NCBI GenBank assembly: GCA_016647705.1
Contig: CM028336.1
Span: 6,754,048 to 6,818,047, forward strand
Origin: Eucommia ulmoides
Lineage: Eukaryota > Streptophyta > Magnoliopsida > Garryales > Eucommiaceae
Reading direction: 5' to 3'
Length of the DNA stretch: 64,000 nucleotides
Made by a program: the position numbers and the translations under genes. Below the pieces are notes generated by a model that did no database searches, was not told where the DNA came from, and saw only the letters and a program-made list of their open reading frames with translations. Shown here piece after piece: positions 44,129-56,340 of the stretch; position 1 is the first letter of the stretch, and every line of letters starts with the position of its first letter.

Positions 44129-44839
44129 ACACAGATGGAGAATGGAAGAGAAATAGCAAGATAGAGCGAGAGAGAGAGAGAGACGTACCAATGGGCTTTT
44201 GCTTTCTGTATGCCGTTTTGGCCGGAGGTAGAGGTGTATTGGTTTGAGAGAGAGAGAGAGAATAAGAAGATGAGGAAGTGAGAGAGAAAGAGGAACGATG
44301 GGATTTTTGGCACCCAAATCCATACTCCTACTCCCTATAAACAATTATGTCAAGTTGTCTACTTTCACTTGTAATGGGAAACCCAATAAAGTAAAAGGTG
44401 AGAGATGGGATATGAGTCACATTTGCACCTTATGTATATATATATATATATAATAAAAAATGAAAAATAAATTAATACTCGGGCCGACCATATATATATA
44501 TATAATAAAAAATGAAAAATAAGTTAATACTCGGGCCGACCCTAAAAAATTTAGTCTAGCCCAAACCCGACACTAGATTTAGTCGGACCTCAAAGCTTGG
44601 GCCTAAGCCCTGTCCGTGGGCTCAAAGCTTGATCCCAAACCCTAAAAAAATAGATCCGGGTCGGGCGGGCTTAGCGGGCCCCCAAGCCCATGACTATCCC
44701 TATGTAATAAGGGTATTTTTTATAAATAATATAGTAAAAAATAGTAAAACTAGAAAGTTTTTTTGTTTTTTTTTTTTTGTTTTTTTTTTTTTTTTTTTTT
44801 TTTTTTGCAAAAAAGAATCAGAGGCCTAATGGCCACGAT

Positions 44840-45159
44840 CAAAAGATTCGTCTTTCATTTCTGCAAGGACAAACATTTTTATCTATTTCCTCTAGCGGGT
44901 TATCCTGATAATTCATGTCTCTTCATCCATCAATGCCTAACTTCGCAAGGAAATCGACATATTTGTTCTCTTCTCTTGGGATAAACTTCTGTTGGTAATT
45001 GTTTGATGCCAAAAAGCATTGCAGTCTTTGACCTACCACTTGAAATAATGGGTTTCTGGGCATTGTTCGTTGATGAGCGTCACTGCTTCTCTCGAATAAG
45101 TCTCCATGATGACTCTTGGGAATTCTTTCTTACGGCAACTAGGATCTTCGTATGTATGC
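44840..45159 (-). pseudogene. LINE RNase H, C-terminal part
   Basis: The minus strand reads ESYSREAVTLINEQCPETH and then REENKYVDFLAKLGIDG, the last helix of plant LINE RNase H (consensus REQNxxADFLAKLG). It joins 47677 and upward across the solo LTR. Stops are present, so it is inactive. Confidence 0.72.
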
Positions 45160-45236
45160 TGTCACACCCCACCCCGGACACACGTCACTCGAGGTCGGGC
45201 GTGACGTCAACTTAATACTACTGACTTCATCAACGA

Positions 45237-45269
<33 letters not shown>

Positions 45270-47676
45270 TACATGCGCTACTACCGTTTTTTTCTCCAAA
45301 AAAAAATACATATATCCCTTTCGACATTAGGGAATATATCAGTCCCAAATATTCACAACAAAAAAATAAAAATAAAAATTGAACCTTCCACGGTTCGCAT
45401 TCGATCGGCCCACCTCCAAAATGACACTACCGCTGAACTTTACCTATTACTAGTAGTGGACCCACTCTTAGCTGCGGCACCTGAAACCAAATATTTTATC
45501 GATGTACTGTCTTCATAATATAAAAATATTTTATGGATCAAGCACAATTATCAAATACCACGTTTCAAAATATATAACATATAACCGCATCCATAAAAAT
45601 AATATATTTACATCAACTCATTTAAAATAATATATTTAAGTCAATCAATTCAGGTAGTTCATCGCATAATAAAATACCACACACATCGTTTCCTACTAGC
45701 GATATTATCGTTTTTACCGCACGATCGGGAGTTACAACAGTATCGTAACTTGTACAACTGTGTCATCTAATATGACTATCAGTGCCAGAGCCATTTATTA
45801 TCCCCAATGGTAGGGGTATCACCCGCAGGATGTGCACTCCTGACGGGTCAATCAACCACCTGTAAGACTAATTCTCCTGACAGGTCATAATATAATCAAC
45901 CACCTGCAGGACTAATTCTCCTGACAGGTCATAATATCAACAACCACTTGCAGGACTAATTCTCCTGACAGGTCATAATATAATCAACCACCTGCAGGAC
46001 TAATTCTCCTGACAGGTCATAATATCAACAACCACTTGCAGGACTAATCCTCCTGACAGGTCATAATAATTAATCAACTGCAGGACTGGCACTCCTGACA
46101 GGTCAATAACATAATCAACCACCTGCAGGACGTGCATTTCTAACAAGTTAATACCATCTCACAGGACATACCCTCCTGACGGGATCAAACTATGGCATAG
46201 TCGAACAAAAATCACTTTCCACATTTAAAATTTACTTGATCCACATAAGTCATAAAATCATCTAATTTTTAATAAATACTTTTTGTTTTTCCACAATTTA
46301 TACAAAAAATATAATTTATAAATTTACATAGAAGACAGTACACTCACCTCGATTTTCGCACTGCAAAAATACCATCGTAAAAAACTACCGAGACGTTGGC
46401 ACCTGTAAACCTAACAGCGATAGGCCTAAATTCATATTTTATTTAAAATAAACCTAATATGTAATGTATGACCCTAAAATGCACAATTTTCCATTCCCCA
46501 AATTTAATTATGCAAAATTATTATTTCCCCCAGTTTCCTACGTTAATTTGACAAAAATAATAATCGACAAAATCGTTACCTGTTCCAAATTTTTCGCCTG
46601 CCGAGAGGTTGATTTTTTTTTTTAATTTTGGTTTTTTATTTGGTTTGTGTTTTTTTTTTTTTCCTGGGTTCTGCTCGCCGAATCTCACCGCAGCGGCGAC
46701 ACATCCTCTCTCTTCACCCACCGCCGGCGACACGCTCTCTCTCACTCACCGCCAGCCACCCTACACCGATCATGACCCAACCGCAACCGTCTGAACATAC
46801 CCGAACGACATACACACAGACAAAATACACACACACACATACACACTGTTTGCACACAGACACACACACACACGACGAACACACCAAACTCACACCACCG
46901 CCACCGCCGTTGATCGACAACGACGATCACACACACGTCGGTCACCGTCGACAACTGAGCAGCTGACACACACGCACAAACACAGTTGATGGCAAGCAGA
47001 ACACACACACGACGGATATAAGACATACATACGCAACCGTCGCAAATCACACACACACACTCATCGGCCGATGACACCCACTCCACCGACGACTCCACAC
47101 ACACATGCAATTCGCCAGACAAACACACCCACACACACACAGCAGATCGAACGGAGGAGCATAGATACACACACATACACATCGAACGGAACACGTCAAC
47201 CTACCAGCGACACACCCCACGCCGACTGCACACCGCCGACCCAGTACACCCACAACGCCGACCGAACGGTGATGCCACACACATACCCACACGCAAATCG
47301 GACTGAACACACTGCCGACCCACTTCTCTCGTACTCTGTTGTTTCTTCTTTTTAGGTGGCCATGAAATGTCTATGTAGGGATGTATATATAGAGAGAGAG
47401 ATGGAATGTGCGTGTATGGATGTATATAGTGGATCATGAGGTTACTCATTTATGTATTTATTATTATTATTTTATTTTTTTTGAATTACACAAATCCCCC
47501 CTTAATTATCTTTAGGTTATTAGTTAAACCCAAATAAAAAATTACTATTCTTAAAATTATTAATTGACCCCTAAAATTTTAAATTAAATATTAGGTGACA
47601 CAATTTACCCCATTATTTTCTAAATATTCTAAAATACAGCTAACGATTATGCGTATACGAAATTTAGAGTCTTACA
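45160..47676 (-). repeat. Gypsy-like solo LTR, inverted relative to the one at 41404 (2.5 kb)
   Basis: On the plus strand it starts TGTCACACCCCACCCCGGAC and ends TTAGAGTCTTACA. Both flanks are tatgc (45155-45159, 47677-47681). Reversed, it matches 41404-44128: ends, CA/GT-rich region (here about 46800-47300), 44-bp array, and TAAATTTC/GTATACG blocks. No internal sequence remains. Confidence 0.88.
45830..46190 (-). repeat. 44-bp tandem array in inverted solo LTR
   Basis: Units CTGCAGGACTAATTCTCC, TGACAGGTCATAATAT(AA/C)AA and CAACCAC repeat about 7 times. These units are more alike among themselves than those in the other solo LTR. Confidence 0.9.
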
Positions 47677-48075
47677 TATGCTCCTTAGCTCACCCTTCAA
47701 ACTTGTGCATGATGGTATATGTCCATAATATCCTATCTTTCGACTGTTGAGATGGTCTCTTACTAGGCCTTCTATGTTGCCTTTTCCAAGGTTTCCTCTG
47801 GCGCTTCTATCCGTATTGAATTTTCAAAAAAACTGTTGGGGGAGGGCACCAATTAGTAACAAGGCTACTCAAGCTTTCATATATGTGCAATTAAGAATAG
47901 AAAACTTCTAACATTTCTCTAGATAATCGAGAAATTTAGTGGCAACAAGTAAGTTATATTGTTTGGTACTTTTGATAACTTCATTGTTTCTATTCTTTCA
48001 AATTTTATAGATTGTGGCAACGGAAAAATAAAAGGAAGTAGGATTTAGAAAACTCCCTTTGATGTATTTTTTGAT

Positions 48076-48261
48076 CTAGACAATAATTTCCATGTTTTGG
48101 TCATGTCGCATCACTTCTTTATCTAGAAAGATTTTACAAATGTTCCAAGCTTTGGGGCAAGATTGCAGAACATGATCCAGGTTCTCATTGGATTCACAGC
48201 ACCTTTGGCATGTAGAAGATGCATCATTGGACCACAAGGCCCTCAGACCATTTGACAACAA
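48076..48261 (-). pseudogene. LINE zf-RVT domain
   Basis: LSNGLRALWSNDASSTCQRC and ESNENLDHVLQSCPKAWNI give the C-x2-C ... H-x4-C zinc-binding pattern that lies after RT in plant LINEs (NGxRALRSNxAS family). It continues from the RT upstream. Confidence 0.8.
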
Positions 48262-48879
48262 TTTCCAATGGAATGTGGCCCAGAAGAAAACTTTTTAATT
48301 TTAAGGAAGCTTATGTTTCTAGATCCATTCCCATTCTAAAATTATGTTAGTAAAATCAAAGTTACTAACAAGATCATAAGCAGATTTAATTAAAAATTTA
48401 CCAGAAGTTTTAGGGACGAAATGGGCACTGCCATAATCATCCAAAACATCCGCCCCTTTCAAATCAAAGACACTTCGAACACTTTTATCTTCAAGCGGGC
48501 TATCCCCATACCACCAATCCGTCCATAGGTTAATTGAAAACCCATATTAACTTTCCATTTTAGGTCTTTAACAAGAATTTCTCTACCATTTAAAACACCT
48601 CACCAAATATAGGACCCCTCCTGTTTTTTTAACCATGAATTAGGGTTGGGTTTCATTTTATATTTATGTCTCTTGACGTCAACCTATAGGTTTTTAGAGT
48701 TATTAGCAATATTCCAGGCTAGTTTAGACGTTAAAGCACAATTATTACATCTTCTCTTCAACCCTCCGAGACTTGGAGATAAGCGGACTCAAACCGTTGA
48801 CATCCACCGCAAGGTAAACCACCGCCTCTCAGGTCCTCTGACTGATTCTATCATAGAGGCCAACGATAGACAATAACTA

Positions 48880-50200
48880 CCCCCCGAACACAGCTTACAA
48901 CTTTCATTGTATTATGCTCTCCAAAGAGCAACTCTTCTTGGTTTTTAAATCGTGTGTCAGTTGATTAAATGATATCTTGTTTTGTTTTTTGTTTCTCCCC
49001 ACAGGAATTTTCTTATGAGTTGATAATTTTCCCGCAGAATTTCAGGAGGAGAAGGTTTGTTTGCATAGTATAGATGAGAATGGTTGCCATGACTGATTTT
49101 ATTCGGGTAGTTATTCTTGCGATAGAAAGGTTCTTGTCTTTCCAAGAGGATAATCTTTTATGAAGTTTTTCAATCACAGGATTAAAACGTTTACTACTAA
49201 ATCTATCATGCGTCGGGGGAGCTCCCAGATATATTCCCAAGGTTTTCAGTTAGATTAATTCCCATTTTACTGCTTATTTTTTGAGCTTTCATTTTGGGCA
49301 TATTAGGAGAGCGAGAGATTTTGGATTTTCCCACGTTTATTTTAAGACCGGACTAGGTAGAGAAGTTTTTCATGACTCTCACTATAGAATTACAGTTTCT
49401 TTCCCCCATTTTAGAGAATAGGATGATATCATCCACAAAAAATAGATGGGTTAGAACAAGTATAGATTTGTCAACTTTTACTCATTTCCACTTCCCATTT
49501 TTGGCTTTATCTAGGATGGAATGGGATAACCTTTTTCGTGCACAAGACGAATAGATATGGGGAAATAGAGTCCCCCTATCTAAGGCCCATTGTTGGGGTA
49601 AATTCTTCTACGGGTTCCCCATTCCAAAGGACCTTAAAGGTGACATTTTTGACACAACTTAGAATGAATTCTATCCAATTCAAAGGAAAATTGAAGAATC
49701 GTAATGTTTCCTCTAAAAAAACCCCAGATTAGCCTATCAGGCTTTTTCAAGGTCAAGTTTTAGGATAATCCCTCCCTCTTTGCTCTTAGTTTTGTTAAGA
49801 CTGTGAAGAACTTCCTAGGTAATTATAATGTTATCCGGAGTCACTATTTTTCAGGCACAAAACTACTTTGGAAATGTTCCACAATTTTCATTGGTAAGAA
49901 TATTAGCCTAGCAACGATGACTTTAGTCACAACTTTGTAGGGGATGTTACATAAGCTAATCAGACTTAACTGAATAATCTTTTCATTCAAGTTTCTGGAT
50001 AAGGGCAATTAGAGTTTTGTTATACTTAGCGGGCATAAATTTATTAGAGAAACAATCTTTTACAAACTTGCATAGGTTTTTACCAACTACTTCCCAATTC
50101 TTTTTATAGAAAATGGCTTAGTAACCATCAGGTCCAGGGACTTTAAAATCCTTAATGAAATTTAAAATGGGGCATTCGGTGGGAGATTCTTTATTTCACC
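48880..50200 (-). pseudogene. LINE reverse transcriptase
   Basis: Going down: VPGPDGY (about 50130), ISPYLFVLCTKK-like text (about 49600), the catalytic HLFFVDDIILF (about 49450-49415; usual form FADD), SGLKINVGKSKI, then YLGAPPTHDRFSSKRFNPVI and KLHKRLSSWKDKNLSIARIT (49240-49100), and IRKFLWGE. Frameshifts occur at 49240 and elsewhere, plus several stops. Clearly a plant L1-clade RT, inactive. Confidence 0.83.
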
Positions 50201-50240
50201 CTTAATTGGTAAAAAATCTTAGAGGCGGAAGAAACTTTAG

Positions 50241-51595
50241 TTTTAGTCCCGTTTATTTTTAAAAAAACGGAAGCCCTGCACACGCGCGGTTACATGTAAC
50301 AATTTTGTGTGTAAAATTTTATTACATGTTACAAATATTACTGTCTTTTGTAACATGTAACAACTTTATGTGTAAAATTTTGTTAGATGTAACAAAAATC
50401 ACACAAAATACATGTAATTAGTTACAGGTAATTAAATGTACATAAATACATATAACTAATATTAAACTAATTTTTGTGTTTAATATTTATTAAATGTCAC
50501 AAAATATTACACATATATATATATATATATATATAATTGTAACATGTAACTAATATTATATAAGTACATGTAACAAAAAATACACAAATATATGTAAAAA
50601 AAAAAAAATAACAATTATGAAATTATAACTAAGATTCGTTACATGTAACTAATATTCACTGTAAAATCGAATTTACTCACTAAGTTTTCCCTACAATCCC
50701 TGCAATAGTGGACTAAAACTCAAGTGAAATCCAATTTAAGGGACTAAATCAAAACTTAATAATAAGAAAAAATTAATCGCGAATTGGACCCTAAAAATAA
50801 GACTAATTGCCAATTTTCCCTTTTAAAATCTCCTTAATTTTCCCATCATCTGGTTCCTTCTCAAGTTTCAAATTTTCATTGATGCCATATACTTTTTTAT
50901 TTTTATTTTTAAGTTATACCTTTCCAAATTGTTATTTAAGCCCCCGTTCATTTATCTTGATCCCCTTGCCCCTTCCCATTATATATTTTTTTATTTGTAC
51001 AAAAATTATATTGAATATATTTTAATTCATCACATTAACAGTCTTTTAATATAATAAGAAAATATGCTTAGTACTCCTTAACACTTACCTCACTCACTCT
51101 ACAATGAACATTTACAATAGCCTTCCCTAATGACTTAGTAGTGTAAATAGTTGTTTTGTTTTGTTTTTAGAAAAAAAAACTCTTATCTAGTTGATGTTAT
51201 TAATTTGGGTATTTCTATTTTGAATATATCTATGTAACTAAGAGACAACCTTGGTATCTGGAAAGTGGGCTACTTCAGTTGTGTGGATAAGTGCACGGCT
51301 CTAAGTGGAGCTTATAGTTATGATGGAAACCAACTCTGCGAAGGTGGTCACCCTCATCCAGAACCCATGTCCTAAAAACCATCGCTTTGAGGGTTGAATT
51401 GATGAATGCAAGAGACTCAATCTCTTGAATACTACACTCTCTAATTCACTCTGAAATAGACGAATAGATTTGTGGGTTTGCTAGCGAGAAAAGATGTTGA
51501 AGGAGAGTGTAGTGAAGGAGAGTGTAAACTCAAAATTCTTGAAAACCCAACGACTGACTTAGAAGATATCCTCCTTGAAGGCAACAATGTTTATG
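50241..51595. other. Intergenic AT-rich sequence with repeated GTTACATGTAAC palindrome
   Basis: From about 50288 to 50655, ACATGTAAC-type words recur at least eight times, several as the 12-bp palindrome GTTACATGTAAC or as GTAACATGTAAC. The rest is ordinary AT-rich sequence. No gene seen. Confidence 0.5.
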
Positions 51596-51599
51596 GATT

Positions 51600-52990
51600 T
51601 ATCTAGATGGGAAGTGAGTGATGGTAGAAAGATTAGTTTTTGGTATGACGACTGGGGATATGGTGTCTTTTTGGATATTGTCTACGGGGAGTATCCGGTA
51701 TCGACTGTTCTAGAAGAAATGGAGACAAATTCTTGGTGACAAGTAGAATTATCAGATCAGGAGGTGGAGTTTCAGGACGGGATCAAGTCTGTTTTAAATG
51801 GAGAGAACGATTGGCTTATATGGCTTCTGAGTAGAGATGGAAATTTCTCTATTAAATCAGCTTGGGAGGGTTTGCAAGGAGAGAGGCAGGATCGCCGTCA
51901 TTTCTTGTTAATTTGGAAGCTTAAAATTCCGTTAAAAATTAAAATTTTCATCTGACAGTTGTTTCATGGGAGAGTTCCAGTGGACTATTTGATCAGAAAA
52001 ATAGGCATTTGCATAGTTTCTGCTTGTCAATGTTGTGATAACAAAAAGGACTTTCTTCATTTATTTATTACTAGGGAAGTGGCTTCCGAGGTATAACATC
52101 ATTTTTCTCGGCTTTTTCACATTCAATTGATTCCTCAACCCTTCCTTCACAGATTTTATCTATGGTATTCGGGTCTAAAGGGCTTGTTGTCTTTCCACCA
52201 GCTTGGCTCCCTCATCTTGACTCTGATTGTATGGGATATTTGGTTGAGTCATAATGCGGCAGTTCATGAAGAGAAGAAAATGTCCAATGACAGAATTATT
52301 AGGAAGGTTCAACGTTGGGTAGGAGAGATCAGCCACATAATCACTCCCCAGTCCAATAATTCTGCTTTTGCTTCTAACACACTGGAGTTGTTTGGGTGTG
52401 CTATTACCAGAAGACAGCAACGACATCCGATTCGATGTCAGTGGTCTCCCCCTTCGGTTGGTCTTTACAAGCTCAATGTCGACGACGCTTTCAAGTAGGG
52501 AACGAGTCAAGCAAGCTGTAGTGGGATTATTATAGATCAGCACGGTAAATTTTGCCGAGTTTTTCATCATCCTCTAGCTTGCACTTTAGCTTCTAAACAG
52601 AGGTTTATGTCCTCTTTTACGGTATTCAAATTGCCCTTACTCATGGATATCTCCATTTGGCTACAGAGAGTGATAACAGAAGCGTGGTGCATGCTATTCG
52701 AAACCCTTGACCGGATTGGGTTTTGCGTTCCAACTGGAATACTATTCAACTTTGATTTTCGTCGTTTCAAATTACGTTGATCCATGTGTATCAAGAATGA
52801 AACTTTGTTACAGACTCTCTTACTAATATAGTTAGTTCGTATAGTATTGTTTTTTATAATGAGAATTCTCTACCCATCACTGTTAGGCGTTGCCTACACA
52901 ATGGTGAGTTAAGAATTTCCCACATTAGGTTGTAATGTAATGCTTGTTTTATCATTCAATAAATTCCCCAAGGGTCATTTAAAAAAAAAA
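51600..52990 (+). pseudogene. LINE fragment: zf-RVT and RNase H with poly-A tail
   Basis: The plus strand reads SDGRKISFWYDDWGYGVF (about 51625-51680), then WLLSRDGNFSIKSAWEGLQG, the zf-RVT region, and from 52127 VWDIWLSHNAAVHEEKKMSN and WSPPSVGLYKLNVDDAFK, where the RNase H begins. The C-terminal RNase H motif IHVYQE followed by DSLTNI is near 52780-52830. An A-run ends it at 52981-52990. The RT is absent, so it is strongly 5'-truncated. It is inverted relative to the LINE at 44757-50240 and more diverged than one would expect of the same family. Confidence 0.8.
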
Positions 52991-53560
52991 TGACTTGTTT
53001 GCACTCAAAAAACAAAATAAAAAATGGACAACAGCGCGTTTGAGTTATATCCAAAGTGATGTTTGCTTGATTTGTTTGTGTTTTGTCTGATTTTTGGAAC
53101 TACCAAAAAAAAAAACAGGTAACTATATATAATTGTTCTTTTTTTTTTTCATTTTTCAAAAAATAAATGTTATAATTACACAAATCTCCCAACTGAATTT
53201 CTAAATCCACAACTAATCTTTGGTACTATCAAAATGATAGAGATGTTCTAAATTTAAATTCTTCGTTTATTCAATATTTGATTCAAATTAAATTTCTAAG
53301 TCGAACAATTTGAATAAATATTAAAAAAAAAATTACAAATAAATTGTATCTCACACATAAATGTATGTATACGCCTCAAAAGTTCCTTAAAAAGTAAACT
53401 ATCCCAGGTTGGTTAAGTCCAACTATCAGAGGCTAAACAAAAACTACTACGTTCGTTTTGGCTTCGCTTATCATTGTCTATACTACAATTAGAAAATAAG
53501 GGGAAGAAGGAAAAAAAGAAAAAAAAAAAAAAGGAACTTAATAAGGGGAAATGTTAAAGG
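52991..53560. other. Intergenic, AT-rich
   Basis: No gene, repeat boundary or RNA seen. The right part may be the distal 3' flank of TFIIS. Confidence 0.4.
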
Positions 53561-53866
53561 TACTCTGTTACAACAAATTAGCCTTTCAAATCTAAGAATG
53601 AAGGCAAACCAAGTTTCTAGTCTAATAAAATGAACACTACAAAGAGACGCAAATAAAAAATCTTTTACCTGACAATGAATTCAAACAGCCCAAGGAAACA
53701 AATCACCAGAGCTCTCTCATAAAAACCCGAAGGCTGCAGCGTTTGGTGGTCCGAAATCGAAGCCCTAGAATCGAAATTAGAAATAAACGCACGTAAAAAA
53801 TTTAAGCTTTTTTTACACGGGTTGATTTCAAATTTTCAATTCCAATTCCGTGAAACCAAACATTAC

Positions 53867-56003
53867 CTAACAGAATTTCCAATGATTATTGCAGTTAACG
53901 CACGTGACAAATGTCGTCATAGGCTCATCGGCACTCCTTGTCTGAAGCTGATAATAAGTGCACTGTCTCTTTCCGCACCGCCCGCACTTGAACTGATCAG
54001 TGGTTGCCTTCGGTGCGGCCCCACGCTGGCAGTCGAACAAAGCCTTCTCCTTAATCTTCTCGTTCTGCTGCTGCCGGTGATCACTTGCCATGTCCTCTGG
54101 CGTCAAATGCGGGACACTCTCCGGCCGGAACTGCCCCAAAAGAACCTTCCGTCGAAAATCCGGGTTGTTCGGATCCTTTATATTGAACATGATCGAGCGG
54201 TATTTAAACTTCTGGGCACCGTTCGATTTTCCCCATTTCTCAAACATGGCGGTCTCCACCAAAACAGCCACCCGATAAGGGTCGCACTCCTTCATTTCGT
54301 CCCTCAAATCATCATCAACCTCGCTCGATACCTTGCACAAGGCCTCCGAGAGTAGCTCCCTCACCTTATCTCGTAAGGCATCTTTACAATATATAATGGA
54401 GGTCAGTTTTGGAGGGCCGACCGAAGAGGGTGCAGGTTTGTTCTCCGATTTGACGGTGACCCTCTCGAAAGTTTCGACCTTTTTCTCGATTTTGACCGTT
54501 TCTGATTTTGATGGACCACTTGCGACTTTTACTGAGGTGGGTTTCTCTAGTTTTGCGACCTTTTCGACCCTTATAGAGTTTGACTTTTGGAGGATCTTGG
54601 CGGGCTCGGGCTCCATGGAGTGCTTATTTTCGGAGTCCTCGTTTTTCTTGTTCTTCATTGTTTCTTTGATGACTATGTTCTTCCATATATCGACCAGTTC
54701 AGTGGCTGATGACTGGATTTTCTTCCTAGGATGTTTTGTCAGATGCCTAAGGCGTTTCCCGACCTGAAATGTGATTATTTTTCGTATTGATTCAATTGAC
54801 ATTTTCCAGAAATTCTAATGGCTCGGTTGGTTGTCTAATCTTAGATGACTAAAATTGTACATCTATCGGTGACCAAAAAAACAGATGTTATCATTTAAGT
54901 TTATAGCTAAACTTTTATCCATATTTGGTTCCAATTTAATATAAAAGAGTATTTAAACTAGAAGTCTAGAACCAAAATGGTTAAATAACTAATTCGGGTG
55001 TTCATCAATTTTACAATTGAACACCAAAATATAGCTTAATAAACAAACTAATTGTCTAAATTTGTTCAATTCATGAATTGAAGGACAGCCAAACAAGCCC
55101 TACGTTTTTATCAAAACCAAAACTTTAGCACAGCAAGGGTGCATAATACATATAGCATGTTTCACATGCTTAAATTTTTTTTTTGACCATATCTCTATCA
55201 TGCAAAGTTCCCAAGATTAACATGTAAACCGGTTCACAACAAGTCGATCAAGCAAAATATGGAAGCATACATACCAGTTCTTAACTGCATTCGTCTCGCG
55301 AAAATTGCAAAAAAAATTTCAGAAATTTTAAATAATAAAGTGGAAATTTAAAGTAATCCACACAATTAATCAGAGAAAATGGTTTTATTTGTTCCTTTTA
55401 CATTTTCTCTTGTTCTTCCCCTATTTCTGTTTCTAAGTTGGGTGAAGAATCGCATTCCAACTACTTTGCTTCAGTAGATTGAATTGGGTATGCTTGATTT
55501 GCAACTGTAAAGTGTTTCTTCTTTTTCCTTTTTTCAATAATGGAGTTTCTTGATATAGTACTAGTGAAGAAATATGTTCAGAAAAAAGCGAAAAAGAAAA
55601 ACCGATTTTGCATTTGCAAACCAAATAGACCTTTTAATCAATCTCAATAATAAATTTGGAACCCCAATTGCTAAAATAAAAAATTCTCAAAAAATCAAAA
55701 CGGAGATTGATTCCAAAGCTCAAATTTTCAATTGAAATATGAAAAATCTCCCAATCAATTAGCATACAACAAATTGAGCATGATTAAGAAAGCAGGAAAA
55801 TCAGGATCAGAAGGGGAAAAAGGAGGAATTTATTGTACCTGCGTGGAGACGAGGACATGATAATTGACGGGGAATTTCCTAAGCCTTTTCAATCCGTCCA
55901 GGCACCGGTCTTCCTCCGGCGAAGATTCGCCTCCGCCGTCCGCCGACGCCGCATCCGCCGCTCTTTTTACGGACTCGAACAGCTCAAGAAGCTCCTTCTC
56001 CAT
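53867..56003 (-). CDS. TFIIS: Transcription elongation factor TFIIS (S-II), two coding exons
   Basis: Exon 1 is 56003-55839 (55 codons); the intron is 55838-54764, with GTACAA at its start and CATTTCAG at its end; exon 2 is 54763-53867. The spliced protein has 353 residues, usual for plant TFIIS. The N-terminal LW domain covers about residues 1-85 with the hallmark IWKNIV (Trp82) and spans the splice junction. A Lys/Glu/Ser-rich linker follows, then the Pol II-binding central domain (about 182-287), then a C-terminal zinc ribbon with CGRC and CVNC (Cys315, 318, 343, 346). The catalytic acidic pair (Asp334-Glu335, in TRSADEPM) is intact and the protein ends WKFC. In the nucleus TFIIS inserts this hairpin into stalled RNA polymerase II and stimulates transcript cleavage. 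The frame is open throughout, so the gene is probably functional. Confidence 0.95.
54820..55100. mobile_element. MITE in the TFIIS intron (281 bp)
   Basis: The left end GGCTCGGTTGGTTGTC pairs with the reversed right end GGGCTTGTTTGGCTGTCC. The interior resembles the element at 59711-60036 (shared TAAACTAGAAGT and AAAATGGTT-like text). It starts only 56 bases upstream of the 3' splice site, so the branch point must lie within or very near it. I could not define a target duplication. Confidence 0.65.
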
Positions 56004-56340
56004 CGATACCTCACCACCTCTTACTTCCGAAAAGTCACAAAATCTGCCAACGAAAACACACAAAAATCCACCGAATTCAACGAATAAAATCACGAAACTC
56101 CAATCTTTAGTGCACATCGAATCGAAACACGTAGATAAACAAATGCACACAAATACATATATCAAATTAGAGAGAGAAAGAGAGAGATGTGGATCGGAAC
56201 CTGCAGCTGCGAATGGATTGGCCGTTGCGATAACGGAGATCCGAAGGAAACGAGAGACTGACTCGCCGGCCAGTTCTTAAAGGGTTCTTTGCTTGGTGAA
56301 GGAGCCCTAGCTAGAGGGCCGGGAGAAGAGTCAGATGTTA
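56004..56340 (-). promoter_or_regulatory. 5' untranslated region and promoter-proximal part of TFIIS
   Basis: The minus strand has a pyrimidine-rich tract (TCTCTCTCTTTCTCTCTC, about 56168-56187). A possible intron in the leader runs from GCAG/GTTCCG (about 56204) to TTGGCAG (about 56050). An in-frame upstream ATG would add MIYVFVCICL-like residues, but these do not fit TFIIS, and the start at 56003 does. The region right of 56340 is a transition to AT-rich intergenic DNA. Confidence 0.45.

Larger units (their letters stand above)
40695..44702. mobile_element. hAT-type non-autonomous DNA transposon (4.0 kb with insert)
   Basis: The left end TAGAGTTGGTCATGGG and the reversed right end TAGGGATAGTCATGGG match at 13 of 16 positions. 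Both sides carry the perfect 8-bp duplication tgtaataa (40687-40694 and 44703-44710), the hAT signature. Subterminal sequence is rich in GGGTCGGGC-type words at both ends. No transposase is seen. Without the solo LTR at 41404-44128 the element is about 1.28 kb. Confidence 0.87.
44757..50240 (-). mobile_element. L1-type LINE, 5'-truncated, interrupted by a solo LTR
   Basis: On the minus strand the order is RT, zf-RVT, RNase H, poly-A. The plus-strand T-run at 44758-44806 is the poly-A tail. RT occupies about 50175-48880, zf-RVT 48261-48076, RNase H about 47850-47677 continuing at 45159-44840. The endonuclease is missing, as usual for truncated L1 copies. The solo LTR at 45160-47676 split it later. 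I could not find its target duplication. Confidence 0.85.

Noticed and set aside
44757..52990. The two LINE pieces as one inverted duplicated element
   Set aside because: They differ in sequence over shared domains (zf-RVT, RNase H) too much by eye for a recent duplication, and each has its own poly-A tail; two separate insertions are simpler.
53822..54355. Plus-strand frame of 177 codons
   Set aside because: It is antisense to TFIIS exon 2, which has full domain support.
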